Shown piece by piece: positions 36,229-45,360 of a stretch of DNA of 64,000 nucleotides. Source of the DNA: Phycisphaerales bacterium (GTDB lineage: Bacteria; Planctomycetota; Phycisphaerae; Phycisphaerales; UBA1924). The stretch's first letter is position 1. Each line of letters begins with the position of its first letter. Location of the stretch: positions 1 to 64,000 of the forward strand of contig JADLBU010000124.1 of assembly GCA_020847535.1 (NCBI GenBank). The letters run 5' to 3'. The notes below the pieces were generated by a model, which made no database searches, was not told the origin of the DNA, and worked only from the letters and a program-made list of their open reading frames with translations. Both the position numbers and the translations under genes were made by a program.

Positions 36229-36302
36229 TGGGCCTGATTGGACTCGAACCAACGACCTCGCCCTTATCAGGGGCGCGCTCTAGCCAACTGAGCTACAAGC
36301 CC
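36229..36302 (-). tRNA. tRNA-Ile(GAT)
   Basis: Full cloverleaf on the minus strand: acceptor GGGCTTG/CAGGCCC with discriminator A, D-arm TAGCTCAGTTGGCTAGAGC, anticodon stem CGCCC/GGGCG around the loop CTGATAA (anticodon GAT), and T-arm with TTCGAGT. CCA is not encoded. No rRNA operon flanks it, although this tRNA is often found inside one. Confidence 0.97.
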
Positions 36303-37012
36303 GACGTTTTGGGCGGGAAGTGTAGGCGATGAGGGGTGGAGTGTCACCAATCCAGCGTCTTTGGGGGGAACCCGAACAAAATACAAGTGGCCTTCTGAGT
36401 GTCAAGATACGGAGAATAGGCAACAGTAATCGCACAAAGTTAGGGTTGGTCGAATCTGGTATTCGGACTATACTCGCCGCGTGGATGAGGAAGGGAAGCA
36501 GGAAGCGACTCTCCATATCCGTGAGTCTGGCGATCCATCGTGGCCGGATCGTTCGCAGGAGAGAATCAGGGGGTTGGGTTGATTGGGCCGAGGTCTTGGC
36601 TCAGCACGTAAGGCCGCATCAGACAACAAGTTATAGAAATCGACGTGAGTGAGCGGCCCCCGGTGCGTTCTCGGAGTCAGTGCCGAGCGATCGGTGGTTG
36701 GGAGAGGGTGCGCCAAAAACGCCCTTCGGGCTTCAAAAACCGAGTTTCTGTCGTGATCGAAGGGAGTCGGGGCAACGCAAGCCTGGGGGAACTACGTACA
36801 TATCAGGTGGACCCGCAGGAGGGACAAGGGAAGGGAAGGGTTGAGCTGAAGAGAGGGTGTTCTGGCAGGTTCGCCAGATTCTCCGCTGCAGAACACATTT
36901 CCGGTCGGGGTTGACCGGATGGTGATACCCAGTCGCTGCTGGTTGCGCGCATTGGGTGAATGGTTTGGTTCCGAGTGCGGGATACAGGACCCGCCAAGAG
37001 GAGTATCACGAG
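36303..37012. other. Long intergenic region, no gene supported
   Basis: About 710 bp between tRNA-Ile and the first PAPG-tail paralog. Open frames of up to about 107 codons exist, but their products are Arg/Ser/Gly-rich with no conserved look. The segment 36360-36500 is AT-richer than its surroundings. It must hold the promoter for the gene at 37013. No repeat or RNA fold was recognised. Confidence 0.4.
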
Positions 37013-38113
37013 ATGAGCAAGAGGACTCTGACCGCGCTGATCGCGCTCGCAGGAATCGCGTCGGGCGCCAACGCCGCGGCGGTTGGCAACATCGTCTTCA
37101 CGTCGAAGACCAACGACGCTGTCATGTACTACAACAACGGCGTCACATCGACGCTGGTTTCGTTTGCCGACCCCGATGTGCGGCTCGCCGAGGTGTTCCG
37201 GGCGCCCACGGGCGACTGGTACGTCGACAGCGGTCCGTTCCCGGTTGACACCAGCAACAACAAGTCGGCCCTGTACAAGATTGACAACGTGTTCGCGGCC
37301 GTCCCCGTGGTTTCCACGGTGAAGCAGGGCTTCGACATGGCCAACCCCGAGGGCATGGTCTGGTACAACGGCCAGAACAACATCCTCTACGCCAACAACG
37401 CCCAGTCCGAGTACGGCAACGACTCGGCGGTGCATCGCGGCGTGCGCTCGGTCAACGTGACCTCCGGCGTGGATGTCAACTCGTATCAGCAGACGTTCAT
37501 CTCGACGCCGACGGTTCGGACGGCCAACGACATCCTGCAGAACCCCTACGGCGGGAACGATGACTTCTATCTGGTCGCGATCAACGGCGGCAACGTGGAC
37601 TTCTCATCTGCTGATGCGGCGTGGAGCACGCTGTGGCACTACAGCGTGGATTCCGGGACCAAGGCCGGCACGCCGAGTCTGATGGTGAACCTGGGTGACA
37701 CGTCGGCAACCGGGCTTGCCAAGCCGCTGACCTTCGTGCGTCACGCGACCATCAAGACTGCGAGCAACGAGATGTTCGTCGTGAACGCGGCCCTGGACAT
37801 CCAGGATCAGTCGATGAACGGGATCTTCAAGATCACGCTGAACCCCGACGGCACGTTCGGCGGGATCTCGATGATCTTCCAGGACCTGGTCAACGCGCTG
37901 CGTCCCGACAACGTCGAGTACAACCCCTTCACAGACAAGGTCGTATTCTCGGATGAGCCCACGGGCGCGATCTACCAGATCAACCCCGACGGCTCGGGCT
38001 TCGAGCTGGTCGTCGCCGGCGTCGGCTCCCGCGGCTTTTACTTCGTCCCGGCCCCTGGCGCAGCCGCGCTGGTCGGCCTGGCGGGCCTGGCCGCTCTGCG
38101 TCGCCGCCGCTGA
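37013..38113 (+). CDS. PAPG-tail secreted protein, paralog 1 of 3
   Basis: A 366-residue exported protein. AGGAG lies 8 to 9 bases before the ATG. After the signal peptide (TALIALAGIASGANA) it has a repetitive beta-propeller-like body. Shared blocks among the three paralogs are AVGNIVFTSK...MYYNNG, STLVS, PFPVD, SALYKIDNVF, KQGFDMANPEG, NNAQSEYGNDS, NPFTDKVVFSDE and IYQINPDGSGFELV. It ends FYFVPAPGAAALVGLAGLAALRRRR (tail: PAPG, TM helix, four Arg). It is probably surface-displayed after cleavage by an exosortase-like enzyme. Ligand unknown. No EF-hands. Confidence 0.88.
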   Translation: MSKRTLTALIALAGIASGANAAAVGNIVFTSKTNDAVMYYNNGVTSTLVSFADPDVRLAEVFRAPTGDWYVDSGPFPVDTSNNKSALYKIDNVFAAVPVVSTVKQGFDMANPEGMVWYNGQNNILYANNAQSEYGNDSAVHRGVRSVNVTSGVDVNSYQQTFISTPTVRTANDILQNPYGGNDDFYLVAINGGNVDFSSADAAWSTLWHYSVDSGTKAGTPSLMVNLGDTSATGLAKPLTFVRHATIKTASNEMFVVNAALDIQDQSMNGIFKITLNPDGTFGGISMIFQDLVNALRPDNVEYNPFTDKVVFSDEPTGAIYQINPDGSGFELVVAGVGSRGFYFVPAPGAAALVGLAGLAALRRRR

Positions 38114-38135
38114 TCCTGGCTGATCGATCGATCCA

Positions 38136-38170
38136 CCGCTGGGCGGCGGCAGCGCCGCCCAGCGGATTTT
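38136..38170 (+). terminator. Intrinsic terminator of paralog 1
   Basis: Perfect 13-bp stem CCGCTGGGCGGCG/CGCCGCCCAGCGG with a 4-nt loop, then ATTTTG. It lies 23 nt after the stop codon, isolating paralog 1 from paralog 2. Confidence 0.9.
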
Positions 38171-38266
38171 GTCCGGCTGGAGCCGGGCAAGGTGTATGTG
38201 AGTAGGACAAGGGGGTCCATCTGGACTCCGACGCAGATGGGTTCTCATAGTCGAGGAGATATTGAC

Positions 38267-39379
38267 ATGTGCAACGCTCTGACTTGCCTGGCACTGGTTG
38301 CCGGCGCCGCGTCGATCGCCAACGCCGCCGCGGTCGGAAACATCGTGTTCACTTCCAAGAACACCGATGCAGTGATGTACTACAACAACGGCGTCGTCTC
38401 GACGCTTGTCAGCGGTTTCGGCTCTGCCGACGACATCCGCCTGTCCGAGATCCTCCGAGCCCCCTCCGGCGAGTACTACGTCGGCAACGGGCCCTTCCCG
38501 ATCAACCCCAACGGCGTCAACACGTCGGCGGTCTTCCGGATCGACAACGTGTTCGCCGCGGTCCCCGCGGTCAACACCGTCAAGTCGGGCTTCGACATGG
38601 CCAACGTGTCGGGCATGGCCTGGCACAACTCGACCCGCAACGTGGTCTACGCCAACAACGCCCAGTCCGAGTACGGCAACGACTCGCAGGTGCATCGCGG
38701 CGTCCGCGCTGTCCACGGGGACACCGGCGTCGATGTGAACTCCTTCCAGCAGACCGTGCCCAACTCCTACCCGGCGGTCTACACGACCAACGACGTCACC
38801 GCCAATCCCTACGCCAGCGCCAACGACTACTACCTGACCTGCATCAACGGCGGCAACGCCGACTTCTCCTCGAGCGATGCCTCGTGGAGCTCCCTGTGGC
38901 ACTACAACGTCAATCCCGGCGATATGACCGGCACCCCCTCCCTGATGGTCAACCTCGGAGATACCAGCGCCACCGGCCTGTCGGCCCCCGTGACGTTCGC
39001 TCGCTCCACGACACTCAAGACCTCGACCAACGAGATGTTCATCACCAACGCGGCCCTCTCGATCCAGAACCAGTCCCTCAACGGGATCCTCCGCGTCAAG
39101 CTCAACAACGACGGCACCTTCAACAGCATCTCCCTGCTCTTCCAGGACATGGTCAACTGCCCCCGTCCCGACGCGATCGAGTACAACCCCTTCACCGACA
39201 AGATCGTCTTCTCGGATGAAGTGACCGACGCGATCTACCAGATCAACCCCGACGGCACCGGCTTCGAGCTGGTCGCCGCCAACACCGGCGCCCGTGGGTT
39301 CTACTTCGTCCCGGCTCCCGGCGCTGCGGCGCTGGCCGGCCTGGCCGGCCTGGCCGCGGCTCGCCGCCGCCGCGCCTGA
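38267..39379 (+). CDS. PAPG-tail secreted protein, paralog 2 of 3
   Basis: A 370-residue exported protein very close to paralog 1, with long shared stretches such as AAAVGNIVFTSKNTDAVMYY, FDMANVSGMAW, NNAQSEYGNDS and IEYNPFTDKIVFSDE. GGAGAT lies upstream of the ATG. The signal peptide is short (LTCLALVAGAASIANA). The C-terminus is FYFVPAPGAAALAGLAGLAAARRRRA. Small differences (a YNNGVVSTLVSGFG loop, and VTDAIYQ instead of PTGAIYQ) show that it has diverged since duplication. It has its own terminator. Confidence 0.9.
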   Translation: MCNALTCLALVAGAASIANAAAVGNIVFTSKNTDAVMYYNNGVVSTLVSGFGSADDIRLSEILRAPSGEYYVGNGPFPINPNGVNTSAVFRIDNVFAAVPAVNTVKSGFDMANVSGMAWHNSTRNVVYANNAQSEYGNDSQVHRGVRAVHGDTGVDVNSFQQTVPNSYPAVYTTNDVTANPYASANDYYLTCINGGNADFSSSDASWSSLWHYNVNPGDMTGTPSLMVNLGDTSATGLSAPVTFARSTTLKTSTNEMFITNAALSIQNQSLNGILRVKLNNDGTFNSISLLFQDMVNCPRPDAIEYNPFTDKIVFSDEVTDAIYQINPDGTGFELVAANTGARGFYFVPAPGAAALAGLAGLAAARRRRA

Positions 39380-39438
39380 GTGTGCGGGACTCGTGCGGGT
39401 GACCCGGCGGAAAGGGGCCAGCTCCCTCTGATTTGTCG

Positions 39439-39471
39439 CGGGCGCGGTCCGAAGGGATCGCGCCCGTTTTT
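39439..39471 (+). terminator. Intrinsic terminator of paralog 2
   Basis: Stem GGGCGCGGTCC/GGATCGCGCCC (one mismatch or G-T) with a GAAG loop, then GTTTTTC. It lies about 60 nt after the stop of paralog 2. Confidence 0.9.
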
Positions 39472-39577
39472 CGGCCATCTCGCGTGCGTGCCTCCGCGTG
39501 GCTTATAGTTCGGACACAGGGGTCTTGAGAGAACGGCCACGCGCTTCGGCACGGGCCCATTCGAGGAGAGCACATAC

Positions 39578-40669
39578 ATGAATCGCATGCACACGAACGC
39601 GCTGGCCGCCGGCGTCGCAGTGATCGCCGCCATGGCCGGCAGCGCGGGCGCCGCCGTCGGCAACATCGTCTACACCACAGGCAACATGGGGATCAAGTAC
39701 TACAACAACGGCGCGATCTCGACGCTGTATAACATCCCTGCATCGGCCTCCGAGGGGCTGGGGGGGATCGACCGGGGGCCCAACGGCGAGTTCTACGTAA
39801 CCGCCGGCCAGTACCCGGTGGATCTGAACAACAACAAGTCGGCGATCTACCGCGTCGACAACCTGTTCACCGTTCCATCGCACTCGGTCGTCAAGCAGGG
39901 GTTCCCGCTCGCCAACCCCACGACGCTGAAGTACAACTTCAACAACAACAAGCTGCTGACAGTGCAGAGCCCGCAAAGCGAGTACAATCCTGTGAACCCG
40001 GTTCGCGGGCTGGTGTCGGTTGATGCGGTCACCGGCAACGTGGTGACGTCGTTCAACCAGAACAACTCCAACCCACCCCCACAGCCGTTCACGGCCAACG
40101 ACATCGTCAACAGCCCCTACGCGGCCAACCAGTACCTTGTCGCGTGCAATAACGGCGGTGATAGCGATTTCTCCTTCCCCGACTCGTCGGCGAGCACGCT
40201 CTGGAAGTTCGACTACGACACCGGGACGGAGATCTCGACTCCCACGCTCTTGGTCAACTTCGCCGACCTGGTCGCGACCGGGCTGGGCTCCAAGCTCAGC
40301 TTCGTCCGCACGGTCGACATCAAGCCCTCGACCAACGAGGTCTTCTTCGTCGATGCCAAGACCGGCGTCTACAAGGCCCAGCTCGACGGCTCGGGCAACT
40401 GGATCAACGGCAGCGTCCAGCTCCTGCTTGCCCAGGACAACACCGACTTCGTCCACCTCGGCGGCGCCAAGTGGAACCCCTACACCGACAAGCTGGTATT
40501 CACCGTCGAGTCCAGCAAGGCGTTCTACCAGATGAACACCGACGGGAGCGGCCTCGAGCTGCTCGCCGGCCCCGGCGAGGATGTCTTCGGCGTGTACTTC
40601 ATCCCATCGCCCGGCGCGGCCGGCCTTGCCGGGCTCGCGGGCCTGATGATCACCCGCCGTCGGCGCTGA
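39578..40669 (+). CDS. PAPG-tail secreted protein, paralog 3 of 3
   Basis: A 363-residue exported protein, more distant from paralogs 1 and 2 than they are from each other, but with the same order of blocks: AVGNIVYTTGNMGIKYYNNG, QYPVDLNNNKSAIYRVDNLF, KQGFPLANP, PQSEYNPVN, FTANDIVNSPY, NPYTDKLVFTVES and YQMNTDGSGLELL. GGAG lies upstream of the ATG (ATTCGAGGAGAGC). The tail is FIPSPGAAGLAGLAGLMITRRRR, a PSPG variant. It shows that this is an expanding family in this genome. Confidence 0.88.
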   Translation: MNRMHTNALAAGVAVIAAMAGSAGAAVGNIVYTTGNMGIKYYNNGAISTLYNIPASASEGLGGIDRGPNGEFYVTAGQYPVDLNNNKSAIYRVDNLFTVPSHSVVKQGFPLANPTTLKYNFNNNKLLTVQSPQSEYNPVNPVRGLVSVDAVTGNVVTSFNQNNSNPPPQPFTANDIVNSPYAANQYLVACNNGGDSDFSFPDSSASTLWKFDYDTGTEISTPTLLVNFADLVATGLGSKLSFVRTVDIKPSTNEVFFVDAKTGVYKAQLDGSGNWINGSVQLLLAQDNTDFVHLGGAKWNPYTDKLVFTVESSKAFYQMNTDGSGLELLAGPGEDVFGVYFIPSPGAAGLAGLAGLMITRRRR

Positions 40670-40694
40670 CTCCGCGGCTCGTTTGAACCCACCG

Positions 40695-40723
40695 ATCGCC
40701 CCGGCCACGCCGGGGCGATTTTC
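40695..40723 (+). terminator. Intrinsic terminator of paralog 3
   Basis: Perfect 11-bp stem ATCGCCCCGGC/GCCGGGGCGAT with a 3-nt loop, then TTTTC. It also separates this gene from the convergent TIR-WD40 gene. Confidence 0.9.
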
Positions 40724-40743
40724 ATTGGCGATCGCGTGCAGGG

Positions 40744-43515
40744 CTACTTGGCGCTCGATTCCGCGGGCGATGTGTAGGCGCCCGGGTTGGATTCGAACGC
40801 GCCGATCATGCCTTGCATTTCGACCGGGATCGGCAGGCCGGGGACGGTGGGCTCGTACGGCGCTGCGCCGAGGTAGCGCTGCCACTCGTTCGCCGTCAGG
40901 TTGCGCCGGAGGCGATGCGACAATTCGGCGATCAGGTCTTCGCGGCGCAGGAGGTAGATGCGCGTGTACCCGTCATCGCAGCAAGCGGCGAGATGCGAGC
41001 CGTCGGGGCTGAAGGCGATCCCGGCGATCCCGAATGTGGAGATGGGCAGATGGATGCGCTGCTGACGGCCGGGGAGTTCGTGTGCCTGCAAGAGGCATCC
41101 ATGGCGGATGGGATCGATGGAAGTTGAGACAAAGAGGGCCGAGTCCGGAGAGAAGGCCACGACGCCGGGGGTGTTGGCTTCGTGCGTGACCGCGAGGATG
41201 CATGCTCCGCGTTCCTGGGCGTCGAACACTTCCACGCGGAAGGCCGGAGTGGGGACTGCGAGGTAGCGGTTGTCGGGGCTGGCGGCGATGTACTCGTGGT
41301 ATTCGCGGTCGAGCGTGATCCCCAGGTCGGGTTTCACAGGCCCCGTGTTGGCGGCCCAGCGATCGAACTCGGCCGTGTTGTGTGCGAGGATCTCCCGGTA
41401 CATCCGCTGACGGCCTTCGTAGTCGCTGGCGGGCTTGGACGTGCGGCCGGTGATCTGCCCGGCGGGCCAGGCGATCGTGAGTTCTCCGGTGTCGTGTGCA
41501 ATACGGATCTGGCTGCCATCCTCGCTCCACGACACCCTGGGGAAGTCGAGCTTGCCGTGGGGGATGATGCCGTCCTCTGACCCATCGACCACGATATCGA
41601 CGAAGATGCCCAGTCCATCGTTGGACATGTTCATGCCCGAGAGCATGGTGGAGCCATCGGGAGAAAGCCCGACCGCCGAGACGTAATCGCCGTGCGTCTG
41701 CCGGACGAGCTCGTGCCCGTCATGGGTGTTCCAGACCCGAGCGGTGTCGTCATACCCGCCGGTGGCGATCCGGGCGCCGTCGCTGCTCAGCGCGATCGCA
41801 CCAAGGGCCTCCACTTGTGGGATGATGAGCCGTTCAAAGAGAGTCGCGGTGTCGATGATGTGGACACACTCGTCGAGCGCGACCAGGGCCAGCGTGCTCG
41901 AATCGGCGCTGAACATGGCTCGCACCGGGCAGTTTCGTGACAGGGGGATCAGAGAGATCGCGATCCTCGATTCCTTGGTATCCCAGAGCTGCGCGGGCTT
42001 GTCATCGAACGCGGCCCGCACGGCATGGCGGCCGTCGGGGCTGACGGCGAGCCACTCCCCCACTCCTTCGCAGCGCGTGACGCGGGCCTGCTCTCCGCCG
42101 GGAACGGTATAGACCGCAAGCATCGCCGGGGCGTTGCTCCGGCGATCCTCGGGGATCGCCGCCACGATGGAACGGCCGATGCCGTACTCGGCGACCATAG
42201 TGGGGGGAATCGCGCAGGAAATGCTGGCCAGCCGGCGCCAGGTGGCGGTTTCAAGGACGCTCATGCCTTCGGCGGTGATGAGCATGAGGCGATCCCCCTT
42301 GGGGGAGAAGGCAGCGCTGGAAGTATCGGGGAGTGCCTCGGGGATCGGCTTCCAGGTGGCGGTGTCGTAGATCTGCGTCGCGCGGCCGGGTGAGATGAGC
42401 CACTTTCCATCGGGGCTGAAAATCCCCGGGCCGCGTGCCTCACGATCCCGGATCGTTGTCAGCTTCACGCCAGTAGAGGCATCGAAGACGATCACAGCGC
42501 CGGATCCGGTGAGGACGGACACAATGCCGCCATCGGGAGTCGTGTGCATGGAGCGGGCCACATCCGAGTTGTCCAGGTGGATGAGGCTCCTGGTGCGCGG
42601 GAGGATCGCGAGGATGTGGCGCGCTGCGCGGTCGGCATCCGAGGAGGAATCTCGGCGCAGCCCTTCGATCGCGAGCAGAGCAGCGCGCGGGAGCGTCTTG
42701 GGACCAGTGGCCGGCAGAAACTCGGCCTGCACCGCGAGCTTGGCGCCGAGCATCTGGCGAGCCGAACTGACGGCACTCTTGAGCGCGGTGGTGGCGCGTT
42801 GGTTTTCTATCATTGCGCTCTGCGCCTGGACGACCGCATCCTCGCGCTTCAGGAACGCGAACACCGCAAGCACGATGGAGATCGCCAGCGCGATCATCGA
42901 GCTGTAGGCCAGCACCCGCAGTCGCCGGCCTTGCCGCGCCCGCGAGCCGTGGATGTACTGCGTGTGCAGGTCCGTGGCGGATGGAGTCTTCCCGCCCGCC
43001 TGGGCAAGCCATTGCTCGGCCTCCCTCAGATCGGACCCCCGCAGGAGAAAGCTGGGATCCCGCCCGCGAGCCTCCCATTCAACCGCGCGCACGAGGATGC
43101 GCGTGTGGGCATCGACGTGGGCGAGGTCGGTATCGAGCGTCTCGACGATGCGCGACACCATCGCCTCGAACGCATCTTCACCGCCGGCGATGATCCAGTT
43201 GAGCCGCCGCAGGGGTTCGGGGACCGCGGCGTCAGAGGCAAGCCCGAGGGAGACGGGCACCAGCCGCTTCTGGCGGCTGGCGGCGTGGGCGATCTCCTCT
43301 CCGCAGATTGCCGAGCTCACCGAGTGATCGCTGAGGAGCACGACGATGGTGCTGGACCCATCGATCGCCGCGCGGATCCGCTGCATCCACTCCGCGCTTG
43401 GGGGGATGTCCTCCAGATCGATCCAGATATCCTTGCCGCGATCGGCCAGCGCCTGGTTGAGGCGCTGCGCGAGCGGACCGTCCTTGCGGGAGTACGAGAT
43501 GAAGACATCGGCCAT
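40744..43515 (-). CDS. TIR domain-transmembrane-WD40 repeat protein
   Basis: A 923-residue protein. The N-terminal TIR domain (residues 1-130) has FISYSRKDGPLA, WIDLEDIPP, VVLLSDHSVSSAICGEEI with the candidate NADase Glu at 73/74, and KRLVPVSLG. A linker (residues 138-190) with VEWEARGRDPSFLLRGSDL and EAEQWLA resembles the linker of TIR/caspase-WD40 fusions. One TM helix spans 201-222, then a coiled helical stretch. About ten WD40-type blades follow, including SPDGKWLIS, SPDGRHAVRA, SSDGARIATGGYDDTARVWN, SPDGSTMLSG, SPDNRYLAV and SPDGSHLAACCDDGYTRIY. A membrane-tethered TIR effector with a propeller sensor is a plausible role in signalling or defense; this is an inference. Confidence 0.88.
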   Translation of the reverse strand: MADVFISYSRKDGPLAQRLNQALADRGKDIWIDLEDIPPSAEWMQRIRAAIDGSSTIVVLLSDHSVSSAICGEEIAHAASRQKRLVPVSLGLASDAAVPEPLRRLNWIIAGGEDAFEAMVSRIVETLDTDLAHVDAHTRILVRAVEWEARGRDPSFLLRGSDLREAEQWLAQAGGKTPSATDLHTQYIHGSRARQGRRLRVLAYSSMIALAISIVLAVFAFLKREDAVVQAQSAMIENQRATTALKSAVSSARQMLGAKLAVQAEFLPATGPKTLPRAALLAIEGLRRDSSSDADRAARHILAILPRTRSLIHLDNSDVARSMHTTPDGGIVSVLTGSGAVIVFDASTGVKLTTIRDREARGPGIFSPDGKWLISPGRATQIYDTATWKPIPEALPDTSSAAFSPKGDRLMLITAEGMSVLETATWRRLASISCAIPPTMVAEYGIGRSIVAAIPEDRRSNAPAMLAVYTVPGGEQARVTRCEGVGEWLAVSPDGRHAVRAAFDDKPAQLWDTKESRIAISLIPLSRNCPVRAMFSADSSTLALVALDECVHIIDTATLFERLIIPQVEALGAIALSSDGARIATGGYDDTARVWNTHDGHELVRQTHGDYVSAVGLSPDGSTMLSGMNMSNDGLGIFVDIVVDGSEDGIIPHGKLDFPRVSWSEDGSQIRIAHDTGELTIAWPAGQITGRTSKPASDYEGRQRMYREILAHNTAEFDRWAANTGPVKPDLGITLDREYHEYIAASPDNRYLAVPTPAFRVEVFDAQERGACILAVTHEANTPGVVAFSPDSALFVSTSIDPIRHGCLLQAHELPGRQQRIHLPISTFGIAGIAFSPDGSHLAACCDDGYTRIYLLRREDLIAELSHRLRRNLTANEWQRYLGAAPYEPTVPGLPIPVEMQGMIGAFESNPGAYTSPAESSAK

Positions 43516-43700
43516 GGAGACCCCCCGCCGGGGATCGGATGCCCGCCCGGCGACATGACATTACCCCGTTCAGACGGGGCATGCAGGCAAGATTTCCGGT
43601 CGGTGTTCGGCATCGATCGACGGGATTTCTGGCACGGCCGAAAACCGGTGGTATGGTGTCGTCAGAGAACGGCGTTGTCGTATTTTTGACGGAGCGCTTG

Positions 43701-45182
43701 ATGGTTCCCGGATCGCGGGTCATGTGTGTGCTCACGTGTCTGCTCGCCGTTTCGGCGAGCCCGGCGGCGGCTCAGTCCACGCTGCGCGAGCGTGATCGCA
43801 CGGGCATGCACGGCATGCCGGCGGACCCTCCCTCACCCCGCTCGCACAAGCTGGAGGGCTTCGCAACGGGGCTCTACGCCCCGCGCGGGCAGGCAGTGCT
43901 TCAGGTCATCGGGGATTCCCTCAACGCGACCAACCGGGCCGTGTCCATGCAGATCGGCTACCGGGACCAACTGGAGATTCCGTTCAACGGCTGGGTGGTG
44001 CATGCCGACAACGGGAACGCGGATGTCGGGTACATGAACGCCCAGGGTTCGCTGGCTGTGAACCTCGTCCGCGATCCCGGGGAGATCTTCACCAACGGCC
44101 TGAGCGGTATCTCTCCGCTGCGGGTGCGCGAGGTGGTGTGGGCGGAGGATGTTTCGTGGGGGAACTCGCTGAGCGATTGCTACATCGTCAATTCTCACCT
44201 CAACCACATGAAGCTCGGCAACCCGTTCGCCGGCATCACCCCGGTTGATGTGCGCCTGATGATGTTTGAGAGCGGCAACCAGCTCGGCGGCTTCGAGGCC
44301 CTTGGGATGCGCAGCACCGCCGGCATCTCGGCGGGGATGTACGCCCGCCCGGACATCGTCGCGGGCGGAATCGTGTGGATCGATCGGTTCGCTGGTTCAG
44401 GTTTTTCCAGCCCCGGCGTGCAGCTTCGATCGGATGCCATCACCGCCGAATCGAAAGCCGGCGCCGACACGCTGATGCTCCTGGGAGCTCGCTTCCGCGC
44501 ACGAACACCCGACGGCGTGCAGATCCAGTTCATCTCGCACGGGGGCTGGACGACCATCGATCACCTTGACCAGGCCCGATTCACGGATGAGGCCCTGCGG
44601 CAGTATTACGCGGCGACCGACGCACCGACGCACGCGCTCCTGTGGCTGGGACAGAACCAGGACGGGCTGGAAGCGACTGCGCTCGCCGCCGGCAATCCCG
44701 GCCGGTACAAGGCCAACATCAAGAGAGTGATCGCCCGCCACGAGGCGGTGATCGCAACCTTGGGAGCACCCGCGCCGCGCTGGCTGCTGGTGTCGCAGTA
44801 CAAGACCGGCTATGCGCAGCAGACCCACGAGCTGATCGCCTTTGCCCTCTACCAGATATCGATGGAGCTCCCCAACGTCTCGTTCCTCAATCTCTACCGG
44901 ATCGCCGGCGGTGAGGATTTCAACAGTGACTACCTGGAGGATGACATCCATCCCAACGCCGCCGGCGCTGCGCACCTGGCGGGCCTGATGAACGCCGAGA
45001 TGAAGTCGTCCATCTTCTGCACGGCCGACTTTGACCACAGCGGGTTCGTAGACGGGGATGACTTTGACTCCTTCGTCAGCGCCTTTGGCGCGGGCGAACC
45101 GGAGGCCGACATCGACTGGTCGGGATTCGTGGATATCGATGACTTGAGCACGTTCATCGCGGCATTCGAGCTTGGTTGCTGA
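43701..45182 (+). CDS. SGNH-type secreted protein with dockerin-like C-terminus, paralog 1 of 3
   Basis: A 493-residue exported protein; GGAG lies upstream of the ATG at 43701. Signal peptide CLLAVSASPAAAQ. The core resembles SGNH/GDSL hydrolases: block I VIGDSLNAT with Ser73, then WVVHADNGNADVGYMN, ALLWLGQNQ, RWLLVSQYKTGY and the late DDIHPN block. The last 50 residues hold two EF-hand-type calcium loops (DFDHSGFVDGDDFDSFVSAFG and DIDWSGFVDIDDLSTFIAAF) as in dockerin-like tails, and the protein ends FELGC. Its substrate is unknown; it is probably a surface esterase-like enzyme. Confidence 0.85.
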   Translation: MVPGSRVMCVLTCLLAVSASPAAAQSTLRERDRTGMHGMPADPPSPRSHKLEGFATGLYAPRGQAVLQVIGDSLNATNRAVSMQIGYRDQLEIPFNGWVVHADNGNADVGYMNAQGSLAVNLVRDPGEIFTNGLSGISPLRVREVVWAEDVSWGNSLSDCYIVNSHLNHMKLGNPFAGITPVDVRLMMFESGNQLGGFEALGMRSTAGISAGMYARPDIVAGGIVWIDRFAGSGFSSPGVQLRSDAITAESKAGADTLMLLGARFRARTPDGVQIQFISHGGWTTIDHLDQARFTDEALRQYYAATDAPTHALLWLGQNQDGLEATALAAGNPGRYKANIKRVIARHEAVIATLGAPAPRWLLVSQYKTGYAQQTHELIAFALYQISMELPNVSFLNLYRIAGGEDFNSDYLEDDIHPNAAGAAHLAGLMNAEMKSSIFCTADFDHSGFVDGDDFDSFVSAFGAGEPEADIDWSGFVDIDDLSTFIAAFELGC

Positions 45183-45360
45183 GCCGGGATTGGCCTGAAT
45201 CTCCGGTGATACAAAGTAGGACTCTGTTCGCAACGCGGCGGGAAATACCCCTTTTGGCTCTTCACACCGCTTGGCGGTGGATCCTCGCGAGACAGACTTG
45301 TGTATGGTTGAATATCGCGCACAATGACGTGGCGGCATTTTCACGGAAGCGAGGTTCGGG

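Noticed and set aside
36329-36652. A 107-codon plus-strand open frame after tRNA-Ile
   Set aside because: No ribosome binding site, no conserved block, and it begins in the region flanking the tRNA.
37604-39478. A 624-codon minus-strand open frame across two PAPG-tail genes
   Set aside because: It covers parts of both paralogs in antisense, spans their intergenic terminator, and reads as Gly/Val/Asp-rich repeats that mirror the duplicated sense genes.
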